DNA of 64,000 nt from Patagioenas fasciata (taxonomy: Eukaryota > Chordata > Aves > Columbiformes > Columbidae), in NCBI RefSeq assembly GCF_037038585.1, contig NC_092520.1, positions 9,715,001 through 9,779,000 of the forward strand, written 5' to 3'. The translations under genes and the position numbers were made by a program. The notes below the pieces were generated by a model. That model ran no database searches. It saw nothing but the letters and a program-made list of their open reading frames with translations, and was not told the origin of the DNA. Below are positions 12,901 through 40,560 of the stretch, one piece after another; the stretch's first letter is position 1; every line of letters begins with the position of its first letter.

Positions 12901-15201
12901 ACCTATTCACATACACAAACATAAATAATTAGAGTTAGTTCATGTCTAGTTGGAAGTATAGTTAGTATCAAGCCTTGGCTCTATTCCACTTTTACTGTTT
13001 TCTTTACGAAAAAATAAACGTGTGTGGCCATAAGTTAAATTTGTGTTACAAATATGCACGACTAAAATCAACCCTATTTGCTCATGTGCCAAAACTGTCC
13101 CAGTAGGGGAATTTGGAGAACTCGAATTTATTGCTATGGCCAAAGCCAAGCTGGAGCGGAGCATTTCTGAGTGACCAGGTACACAGTGCCCAATGGGGAC
13201 AGCTGGCAGGGTCCCTTTGTACCATTTTCTGATGGGAAAATGGAACCAGATTGTGCACCCTTTAAATTATTGCTCGCTGGGCACAAAGCGGTGCTGCCCT
13301 CTTGCAGCTTGGGATTCGATCCCTGGGGCGCTCAGGGTGCAGAGGACGGCAGCAGAGGTGAATTACCTCTAATGGTGTGCAACTCACCCCTTATCTCAGA
13401 CCTTCCCACTTGAATAATACCCTGAAAACAACCTTTTAATATGCTATTGAAGTTTTTCCGGTCTCGGGGATATCTGCAATGCCCGACACATGTAACAGGT
13501 TTTACTGTGCTCATTTGCAGCTCGAATGGCTCACAGGGGTCAGCAGCACAGGCCAGGCTTTTTCACCCCTTGAGCAATGAAGCATTGAGTACAAGTTATT
13601 ATTACCAATTAGTGGTGGCATTATTATTACCAATTAGGGGCTGTATGAAGCAAATCATTAGTCTTAGTTCAGTTATTAGCAGCCAGGTGTTCGTGAAACG
13701 TGCCATATGCAGCGAGTGTTGGACCTCAACAGTCTCCCTTGAAGCTGAATTTGTGACGTCTCCACGCTGTCCCTGCAGGAGCTTTTGTTGTGCCCCCCAA
13801 AAACCAGCGTGTTTGCAGTCAGCGTGGGGGGATTCCTGTTGCTACCTATGGTATGTACCCAGTGAGTGAATAAATAAGGCAATTCCAATCTCTAGACCAG
13901 TATTCTGGAGCCTTTTATGTACTGAATTCATGATTTAAAGCCAGATATTAAATCATGAGTTTTGGTTTTGGTTGCTGCTTCATTTGTAAAAGCAAAATTG
14001 TCATGTCAGGAAGGATAAGTTACAGTGCAAATTACTCAAAATTGTTTCTCTAGGACTTCTGGTTTTGAAACTCTTTAAGATGCAATATTTTCATGCACCC
14101 ATTAGTTTGCATGATGACTTTACACAAGTAATTTTAGACAGCAAGCAGCATGAATTAAGTTCTGTTTAAGACCTTATATAGTGCTTTTATACTGTTATAA
14201 TTAAAAAAGAAAGTTAATGGGAAAAAAATGGAATTGTGTCTTTAGTGTTGCTTCTGTATTGAATCACATATTTAACTTTGGTGCATTTTGCAGGGGGATT
14301 CTTAGCTCTATAGTTATACAGAAGAAAGAATAAAATAAGAATAATTAACAAAGTTTTGATACACCAAATACTGCATAGAATTGACTTTAATCGTGTGATT
14401 AGAATAGACATTAGAAATCTTTTGCATGTTTCTTGGAGGAGGAGGGGGTTGGAGTGGTGTTGTCTCTTTCAGCGATTCAGGTTTCTTCTGAATTTCAGTA
14501 TTAGTGAAGAAAGGATTTGAGCAATGGTGTCTTTGGGGAGTTTAAGGCTGATGAGCGGCAGGATGGTGTTGGTCGGGTTGGCCCCAGCACTGGTTGGGCA
14601 GGGACCTCTGCTGGTGTGATAATGGAATAATGGGACACGTAAAACTCAACCAGCAGCTGCACTGGAGTCATTAAGGCAAAAACATCATTATGCTCACACT
14701 GTTATTGCTTTCTGTTTCAATATTATTCTAGAAACACTTACATGCATGTTTACATTTCAGTTTGTGTATGGTTTTAATTTACTGGAAAAGTAGAAACTAA
14801 GGCCCTATTCTTGAGCTGGCAGCTTGCAGACTTAATTTGTTGAACACCCTTAAATCAAAGTTCATTTAACTTACAGTCAATCGGACGTTTAAAATCAAAC
14901 TAGTGATACCAGACTGTGGTTCTGTGGATATAGCAGATATATATATAAGCCCTGTGCATTTGGGCTCCATTTGCAGTTCTGCCAGTGATTCACTGTTATT
15001 TCTCGCAAAAAGCTGATTGTTTCAGTCCATCTTTCAGTCCATCTCTTTGTTAAAGTGCTATGATAATTTTAAGCCTCTGAATCTTACAGGTAAAGAATCA
15101 TAAAAAGTAAAATGTTTGCATATCTTTGATGCGAAGTTCTATATTAATTAAAGACAAAGTGAGCCATTTTATTTGTATGCGGTTACCTTTAACCCCTAGA
15201 T
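6936..15201 (+). other. Intronic sequence, no gene seen
   Basis: AT-rich intron of TMEM135 with no recognisable exon. Besides the (GGAAA)n microsatellite it contains only short local duplications, such as a 17-bp unit repeated with a 25-bp period at 13596-13637. All reading frames here are short and composition-driven. Confidence 0.6.
10870..10998. repeat. (GGAAA)n microsatellite
   Basis: About 25 uninterrupted GGAAA units, flanked on the left by a purine-rich AGAAGAGGAAGAGGAGGG lead-in and ending in GGAATTAAAAATC. It is strand-asymmetric (all purine on +), long and pure, so it is probably length-polymorphic. The minus-strand frame reads as a repeated Phe-Leu-Ser-Phe-Pro protein, which is an artefact of the repeat. 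Confidence 0.99.
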
Positions 15202-15367
15202 ATAGAATCACAGAATGCCCTGAGTTGGAAGGGACCCACAAGGATCATGGAGTCCAACTCCTGTCCCTGCACAGGACAACCCCACAGTTCACACCGTGTG
15301 TCTGAGGACGTTGTCCAGTCTCTTCTTGAACACTGTCAGGCTTGGGGCCGTGGCGCCTCCCTGGGGA
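15202..15367 (-). mobile_element. CR1 LINE, short 3' fragment (minus strand)
   Basis: Starts TAGAATCACAGAATGCCCTG and continues GAGTTGGAAGGGACCCACAA, GTCCAACTCCTGTCCCTGCA and TTGTCCAGTCTCTTCTTGAA. It is a CR1 3' end of a different subfamily from the copy at 6378, marked by the CCTGCACAGGACAACCCC block that also occurs at 52800-52905. It is 5' truncated after about 165 bp. Confidence 0.92.
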
Positions 15368-16739
15368 AACCAGTATTTTAGGTGCAGTCATTGTAAAAGA
15401 GAAGCTCTTCAGGATGAATTTCCTGGTGCTGTGTGCAGCTGTGCTTGATACTTACTTAGCACTGTGTACATGGTGACAAACCCGAGTCCTTGGAAACAAA
15501 TGTAGTGAAGGCCATACCCTTGAGAAGAGTTTCCCAGGAGTATTTAATGCTGTGATGTTGTACCAGCATTGCACCAGACACTCACCTACCGGGAGAAAAC
15601 AGGGCTGTCTTGATCACTGAACATCTTTCATCTCGTTATGTTCTTCCTGCTGTTGGTGTCTCCAGCCATTGGTAGCACACGTTGACCACGCATGGTGTCT
15701 ACTGGGAGATGGTGGCACGTGGTCTTGGGAGGATTCAGGCACAGACTTTGCAGGGACAACTTGGTCTCTGCAGGCAGAAGTCAAAGGATTGTGTTTTTCT
15801 GCTCCCACTGCCAAAGCTTTTGCGACTGCTGTCCTCTCTTTTCTTGGAGTAGATGTCTTCTTGAAATGATGGTGTTGATAAGTTGCTAGTTTGTGCTTTA
15901 TGTGCTGTGTCAGGAATGCATTGCTACCATGATGTCTTTCCCGTGCAATTCTATAAGAAGAAAAAGGTATCTGGTCTTTGCTTTCCTACCAACATGACAC
16001 TGACAAGTCTTCCAGGAAGAATCTGTAGCAGCTGCCAGGTTCAGCTCCTTTCATTGTGTCCTGGGCAGAAAAAGCCAATAACCTGAATGTTTCACAGCCA
16101 GTTACGGACTCTTTACAGTGGTCATTATTGACACAAGAACCCTGTAGTCTGTAGCTGAGGATGCATATGATCAAGCTTAGAATCGGAAAAACCTTTGTAT
16201 AATTGAAAAAACACCACTTTCAGATCGAGAGTCATCTTAAAGGAACAAGCAGCAGAGATCAGCGCTCTGCAAAGTAGAACAATTTATCTCAAACTCAGAA
16301 CAACTATTCCCTGCAGCTCTTCTTGAGGGTAGGTATTTTATTGAGGTCCAACCCTCCTTTCTCCCCTTGCAGTGACATTTATCTGTCATAAACCCCATCG
16401 TGACTTCTTTTCCATAAAGCAACAATTCTTTGTCGTGTGACCCATTGTCAGCCCAGTGGTTCTGTCACCATCCTTTAAAAATTTCTCCACTCTTGGTTTG
16501 GATAAAAGAGAGAAGCACTGGCGTTTGTGTGTTGTACCCTTTGTTTCCGAGATGTCCCAAGGCCGTGGTGACAATTATGAGGTTGGACACAGCCGCAGAG
16601 TTGTTACAGACGTGCTGTTTGTCGTTAACAAGAAGCTGGTGTTCATCCGCAGTCCTCCTACATAATATTGGATCCATAACACTTTATGTTGTATCACAAG
16701 CAGCCCATTATTGAAAAACCTGTTGTTTTTATGTTTCAG
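15368..16739 (+). other. Intronic sequence before exon a; no gene seen
   Basis: Unique-looking sequence with no recognised exon, ending in the polypyrimidine tract and CAG acceptor used by exon a. Confidence 0.6.
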
Positions 16740-35024
<18,285 letters not shown>

Positions 35025-37330
35025 AAACAACAAGATATCTTGTCATTGAATGTGATCAGCATTTTGTCCTGAAAAATTAACTTAACAGTCATATATATGG
35101 AGGAGGGCTTGGCTTCGCTTCAGTATTACTTCAATGAGAAATGCTTTCTACCAATCTCAGATACTGAAGCTTTGCAGGAAGATGTGGCTTAGTGATTAAG
35201 CCCCTTCTGTATGCAGAAAATATCTCTGGATTACTGTAGTTGGTTGACAGTATGGTAGATTCCTGAATGAATTAAACAAGTGAGTAATATATTTAGAGAA
35301 GAGGAGTGAAACATAAATATGCACAATAATTTCAAAAATTCTGTAGTTCATACCAGTAGAATATTTCTTGGTAAAACTAAAAGCAATTAACTTAAAAGGA
35401 AGACAAATGGCATAGTTAAGGTCCAAAATTTTTACCTGTTCTTAAAACTATTGCACTCGGGTGAAAGTGCCTCCCTGGCTTTCTAAACTGCATCACCGAT
35501 TTATCTCAAAAGAGCCACCGCCCACTCATTATTTAAAATTACGATGTTTTTACGCAGCTGCGGTTGCAAAACAAGGCATTGCTTAGGAAAAGCAAATGCG
35601 TATTAATTCAGAAATCGCATTCCAGGGCTGTAAATCCCACAGACGAGGCAAACAAGGCGGCGGTGCCGGCGAGGAGCGGCGGGTGTGGTGGGCAGCGCCT
35701 GCCAAGTGGGAAAAGGACAGAGCCGGCGGAGGAAGGAATGAGACGTTCCAGCCTTGGACATGGCGCTGGAAACGGTTACGAGAATAAAAAAAGCCCAGAA
35801 CAAAACAAAACCAAACAAAAATCTCCCCAGAATACACCGAGATGAAATGTTTATTTTTAAAGGGCTTGACGCTGTCGCTTTAGATGGCATCGGGTGGTTT
35901 GTCAAGCCAACCGGGGTTTCAAGCATTTCTTGAAGAGAGAGCTGGCCCCTGAGGTCAGACCACTACAGCTTTTTAATGATCTTATTAATAGTATTTTTCC
36001 CTTGGTGAGGAGTGGATTTCTGTCAGTCCATCAGGCAGCCGTGGCTGGGACAGTTACATTAAATTTAATATGGAACTCAATGCAAATAACTACCCATCTC
36101 ATTTTTACTCTGCGTATTTCTGCAGATAGTACTTTGTGTCCTAAAGCGAGACCTTTGCATGGTAATTGCTCTTTTTGGCTTTTTGGGCTTTTTTTTAAAA
36201 TTAGAATCCATTCAGGTCATGCTGAGTGGTGTTCGTTAGCCAGGAACTTAATGAAAAGATGAACTATATTCACATTCAGCTGCAAAGAGACAAGGAGCAA
36301 GCCAGGGAATGGAGATTGCAGTGAGTTGCATGTATTTTAGAAAGAAAAAAAAGAAGCAATCCATGTTCTGTGGGAAGTCTTTGTCAAATGACATGAATTG
36401 GATTAATGAATAGAATCTTTGTCTTGTAACACTGCAATCCTACCCCAGCCTTAAGTATATTTTAAATCCCATTAATTTAGTTTCTTATTACTGAATATGC
36501 AGGAATTTTTATCGCATTTACAGAAATGTCATGAAAATTGTACCAGTCTGTGCACAAAATCTGCTTCTCCATCGGCTGCTGTACCAGTGATGCTTTGTCA
36601 CTGGTACTGAAGGTGTTTCACCCTTTAAAACAGTAATTGGCCCAGTTTGTGTGAATACAGTCCTGCGAGCTAGTTTGTATGCAATATTTCATTGCTTGAA
36701 ATATCGTATTAAAATTCCTCAAAAGGAAATAAAATATGATTCAACAGGAACTTTAAAAGGATTGTTAAAGGTTTGTAGTGTTTTTCCACTGGAATATGGT
36801 CTAAAATATTTGACCTTGTAAAGTCTGAGAAGTTATATATTTAGATAATATGTTAGAACTCACACTATATTATATAGTTACACTAGAAAGTATTCATACC
36901 ATTCTCAAACTTCAAGATATTTTATAGATGGATACATTTTCTTCACTGCAATGACAATTGTGATTGTTTCGCTATTTGAGTTAAAAAAAATCCAAGAACT
37001 ACATCTCAGCAGCTAAACAACAATTTTGTCTATGTTTTCTTGCTTCCACAATTCACAGTCCTTGTTCCGAGCTATTTTAATGTAATATAAAAAGAAATTA
37101 AAAATTTTTAAATTATTTTTATTCAAATCAAGTATATGTAAGAGAGAAAAGAAAATAAAGTCCTAATGTTTTTCCCAGTAATAAACAGTTGCTGCTTGAA
37201 AAAGTGACTTTTTTGCCTTTGTTGTTCTAAGCCGCCTGGAGTCATCAGTGCAGCTGCGCTCGGTGGTGAAGAAACATCAGGAACGTGACTGAGCGTTTAA
37301 ATCGTACACACTCGTTACAAAATAAAGTCC
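35025..37330 (+). other. TMEM135: Probable TMEM135 3' untranslated region and downstream flank; end undefined
   Basis: AT-rich sequence after the stop with no further splice-linked coding potential. Candidate poly(A) signals on the + strand are ATTAAA at 35271-35276 and AATAAA at 35783-35788, 36728-36733, 37154-37159, 37180-37185 and 37321-37326. Which one is used cannot be told from sequence alone. A small CpG-dense patch sits at 35641-35740. The proximal ATTAAA would give a short 3' UTR of about 0.25 kb; use of the distal cluster would give about 2.1-2.3 kb. Confidence 0.5.
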
Positions 37331-38008
37331 TAACACGGCGTGAGGGAAGAAGCGATGCCAGAGCAGCTCAGCCGACAACTTCAGCTCTGTGTGTCCGTGG
37401 GTGCCTGTGCTGCGTGGATTGACGGTATTTAATATTTCTGGTTTTAGCTGGAGAAAGCCGCGCACCCAGTGCTGTGGGCAGCGAGAAGCCACGCACCTCC
37501 GGCTCTGCCTGCCCCGTGGCCACGCGGTTGAGCCTTGTGACCGAAGTGGGAGCGTTTCCCACCAGCTGATGTGCCACGGGGATTTAGGTTTTTTATCATA
37601 TGATGGGTTATCTCCCTGATCATATCAGACTCTTGGCAAAAGAAGTTGCTTTTGCAAAGGAGGATACAGGGGGAGGATTGCTGAGGAGGTGGTGGGAAGT
37701 GGTGGGTCAAGCACGGTTCCTCAGTGGAGGTTTGGGTGTCTATAGGGAGGCAGCATTGGAGGATGGTGCATAACTCCCTGCAGGCATCTCAGGAGGGTTT
37801 GCTGGGAGCTGCTGCCTTATCCCTGGCTCCCAGGAGGCAGGGGCAGACATGCCAATTGTAGGCAATTTTTTCACCTTTCTTTGAGGCTGTTTGCATGGAG
37901 GGCTCTTCTTGGGAGTTAATCAGCATCTCTGCTGCTCTCACCGCACTGCTCTTACTGTGCATCTCGCTCTCTCCATTGCTGTGGTCCCCATCTCATATCC
38001 TGATCCCC
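37331..38008. other. Intergenic, no gene seen
   Basis: GC-richer than the preceding sequence, with scattered CpG around 37450-37560. Overlapping short reading frames occur on both strands but none resembles a known protein. The 15-bp string AAAATAAAGTCCTAA occurs twice just upstream, at about 37152 and 37319. Confidence 0.5.
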
Positions 38009-38300
38009 GATGGGGACAGACTTTTTAGCAGGGCCTGTTGTGATCGGACAAGGGGTGATGGTTTTAAACTAAGGAGGGGAGATTCAGGCCAGACATGAAG
38101 AAATCTTTTACAGTGAGGGTGGTGAAACCCTGTCCCGGGTTTCCCAGAGAAGTGGTGGATGCCCCATCCCTGGAGACATCCCAGGCCAGGCTGGACGGGG
38201 CTCTGAGCAACCTGATCTGGTGAAGATGTCCCTGCTCATGGCAGGGGTGGCAGTGGATAAGCTTTGAAGGTCCCTTCCAACCCAGATTATTTGATGATCC
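38009..38300 (+). mobile_element. CR1 LINE, 3' fragment (plus strand)
   Basis: Begins sharply at GATGGGGACAGACTTTTTAG, then GCAGGGCCTGTTGTGATCGG, AAACTAAGGAGGGGAGATTC and the identical 95-bp core at 38158-38252. It ends near CAACCCAGATTATTTGATGA. Compared with 33894-34248 it has small deletions and substitutions before the core, so the two are separate insertions of one subfamily. Confidence 0.95.
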
Positions 38301-39070
38301 TACACTCCCTGGGTCAGATCCTTTTGCCCCAGTTCCTCACTCATCTTGGTTCTTCATCCTTCCTTCCCCCATACTCACCCCAGTGTCAGCTCTCCTTTGT
38401 CTTCCTTTCTGTCTTACAAGCTTCATTTACAGCCCTTGAGTGCCTCCTTTTGCTTCCCATCCAGAACCTTCATTAGGCACCCAGTGGAGCTCCTGCCCAG
38501 GGGAGCAATGGGCAGGGGGGTTCCCCTGCGCACCCCGGTTTTTGCTGCCACCCCTGGGGTTTTGGTCGGCAGAACTGCCTGAGGAGCAGCAGAATTCAGC
38601 AATCTGGACCTCATGTTCTCCCTTCCCAGTCAAAAACATTCTGGCCATGACTGAGGTACATGAGCAAAATCCCGAAGTGAAGGTTGTGGTCATTCTTTCA
38701 TCTTTTATGATGGATACTCATTAATACCCTTTGCCCACCACCTTCCAGCTGATTTTCAGGCCATATGAGATTGCTCCTGTTGCAGACCTCCATTGCTTAT
38801 TCCTACTCCTTGTTGGAGGTGATGATGAAGGTATGACATCTGCCTCTGAAATCAACTAAAGGATTTTCTTTTTTTCACAGAATCATTTTAAATCCAGCAG
38901 GAGGCTGAGATTAGTGTAGATTTGCTGGGTTTGTGTGTGGTAGTTTATTCCACCAGGGAGCGCAGGAAGGCTTATAGAAACTTTGATCTTTTAGAGAGCT
39001 AATAATAATGGCAAAGCATGCTTACAATGACATTTTTAGTTTTTATGGATAACGCTGTCTCAATTAATGA
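38301..39070. other. Intergenic segment with CTCF-like motif
   Basis: No gene recognised. It contains a 14-base match to the CTCF core with one mismatch at 38950-38963. Overlapping frames at 38423-38724 on both strands are composition-driven and match nothing I know. Confidence 0.5.
38950..38963 (+). promoter_or_regulatory. Candidate CTCF-binding motif
   Basis: CCACCAGGGAGCGC fits the vertebrate CTCF core CCASYAGRKGGCRS at 13 of 14 positions; the A at the tenth position is the mismatch. It lies about 3.9 kb past the TMEM135 stop, next to a CR1 insertion. Motif only; occupancy cannot be inferred from sequence. Confidence 0.4.
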
Positions 39071-39393
39071 GGAATCACAGAATGTCAGGGATTGGAAGTG
39101 ACCTTGAAAGATCATCCAGTCCAGTCCCCCTGCCGGAGCAGGAACACCCAGGTGAGGTTACACAGGAAGGTGTCCAGGTGGGTTTTGAATGTCTCCGAGT
39201 AGGAGACTCCACAACCTCCCTGGGCAGCCTGTTCCAGTGCTCTGTCACCCTCACTGAGAAGAAGTTTCTTCTCAAATTTAAGTGGAACCTCTTGTGTTCC
39301 AGTTTGATCCCATTGCCCCTTGTCCTATCATTGGTTGTCACCTAGAAGAGCCTGGCTCCATCATGACACTCACCCTTTGTATATTTATAAACA

Positions 39394-39630
39394 TTAATGA
39401 GGTCGCCTCTCAGTCTCCTCCAAGCTAAAAAGCCCCAGTTCCCTCAGCCTTTCCTCACACGGGAGATGCTCCACTCCCTTGATCATCTTTGTTGCCCTGT
39501 GCTGGACCCTCTCCAGCAGTTCCCTGTCCTTCTGGAACTGAGGGGCCCAGAACTGGACACAATATTCCAGGTGTGGTCTCACCAGGGTAGAGTAGAGCGG
39601 AAGGAGAACCTCTCTCAACCTACTGACCAC
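39394..39630 (-). pseudogene. CR1 ORF2 remnant, C-terminal block
   Basis: 78-residue open frame starting in the -1/+1 shifted frame relative to the upstream block. It carries [40 protein letters not shown] and [15 protein letters not shown]. This is the thumb/C-terminal region of CR1-clade reverse transcriptases. The downstream end is closed by a stop and then by the non-coding 3' region of the element. Confidence 0.93.
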
Positions 39631-40274
39631 CCGCCTTCTAAGACACCCCAGGTACCATTGGTCTTCCTGGCCACAAGGGCCCAGTGCTGGCTCATGGTCA
39701 TCCTGCTGTCCATCAGGACCCCCAGGTCCCTTTCCCCTACACTGCTCTCTAATAGGTCATTCCCCAAAATATACTGGAACCTGGGGTTGTTCCTGCCCAG
39801 ATGCAAGACTCTACACTTGCCCTTGTTATATTTCATTAAATTTTTCCACACCCAACTCTCCAGCCTGTCCAGGTCTCTGGATGGCAGCACAGCCTCTGGT
39901 GTGTCAGCCACTCCTCCCAGCTTGGTGTCGTCAGCAAACTTGCTGATAACACACTCAATTCCCTCATCCAAGTTATTGATGAATATATTGAGTAATACTG
40001 GCCCCAGTACTGACCCCTGAGGCACTCCGCTAGATACAAGCCTCCAACTGGACTCCACCCCATTGACCACGACTCTCTGGCTTCTTCCCTTCAGCCAGTT
40101 CACAGTCCACCTCACTACCTGCTCATCCAGACCGCACTCCCTCAGTTTAGTTGTGAGGATGCTGTGGGAGACTGTGTCAAATGCTTTACTGAAGTCAAGG
40201 TAGATCACATCCACTGCTCTGCCTTCATCTATCCACCTCCTTATGTCCTCATAAAAGTCAATGAGATTGGTCAA
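39615..40274 (-). pseudogene. CR1 ORF2 remnant, reverse-transcriptase palm
   Basis: 219-residue open frame with the central palm motifs: [15 protein letters not shown] (motif A), [11 protein letters not shown] (motif B), [12 protein letters not shown] (motif C, catalytic Asp-Asp) and [12 protein letters not shown]. It ends in out-of-frame residues where a frameshift separates it from the C-terminal block. It is part of the CR1 copy above, not a host gene. The + strand frame at 39397-40020 is its shadow. Confidence 0.95.
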
Positions 40275-40277
40275 GCA

Positions 40278-40556
40278 TTACTTCCCTTTGGTGAAGCCAT
40301 GTTGCCTGCTCCTAATGACCCTCTTATCCTTGATATGCTTTGAGATGGCACCAAGGACAAGCCGTTCCATTACTTTCCCAGGGACAGAGGTAAGGCTGAC
40401 CGGTCTATAATTACCCGGGTCCTCCTTCTTGCGCTTTTTGAAGACTGGAGTGACGTTTGCTTTCCTCCAGTCCTTAGGCACCTCTCCCGTTTCCCAAGAC
40501 TTGGCAAAGAGGATGGAGAGCGGTCCAGCAATGACCTCAGCCAGCTCCCTCAGCAC
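40278..40556 (-). pseudogene. CR1 ORF2 remnant, reverse-transcriptase fingers
   Basis: 92-residue frame containing [33 protein letters not shown] and NYRPVSLTS, ending HGFTKGK before a TAA. The next codons resume the same reading frame in the palm block, so this is a single nonsense change rather than a shift. The upstream side ends at the 5' truncation point at about 40560. Confidence 0.93.
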
Positions 40557-40560
40557 CTGC

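Larger units (their letters stand above)
39071..40560 (-). mobile_element. CR1 LINE, 1.5-kb copy with broken reverse transcriptase (minus strand)
   Basis: A 5'-truncated CR1 whose 3' terminus is at 39071 (GGAATCACAGAATGTCAGGG on +). Read on the minus strand it encodes most of the reverse-transcriptase and C-terminal part of ORF2: a block with NYRPVSLTS (40278-40556), one with [23 protein letters not shown] and FADD (39615-40274), and a C-terminal block with [13 protein letters not shown] (39394-39630). The blocks are separated by one in-frame TAA at about 40275-40277 and a frameshift near 39615-39630. The 5' part of ORF2 and ORF1 are absent, so it cannot move by itself. The catalytic FADD motif and the fingers/palm motifs remain, so it is moderately young. 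Confidence 0.97.

Noticed and set aside
14935..14952. Short AT dinucleotide run
   Set aside because: Too short to be a notable microsatellite.
39397..40020. 207-codon + strand frame
   Set aside because: Antisense shadow of the CR1 reverse-transcriptase frame on the minus strand.
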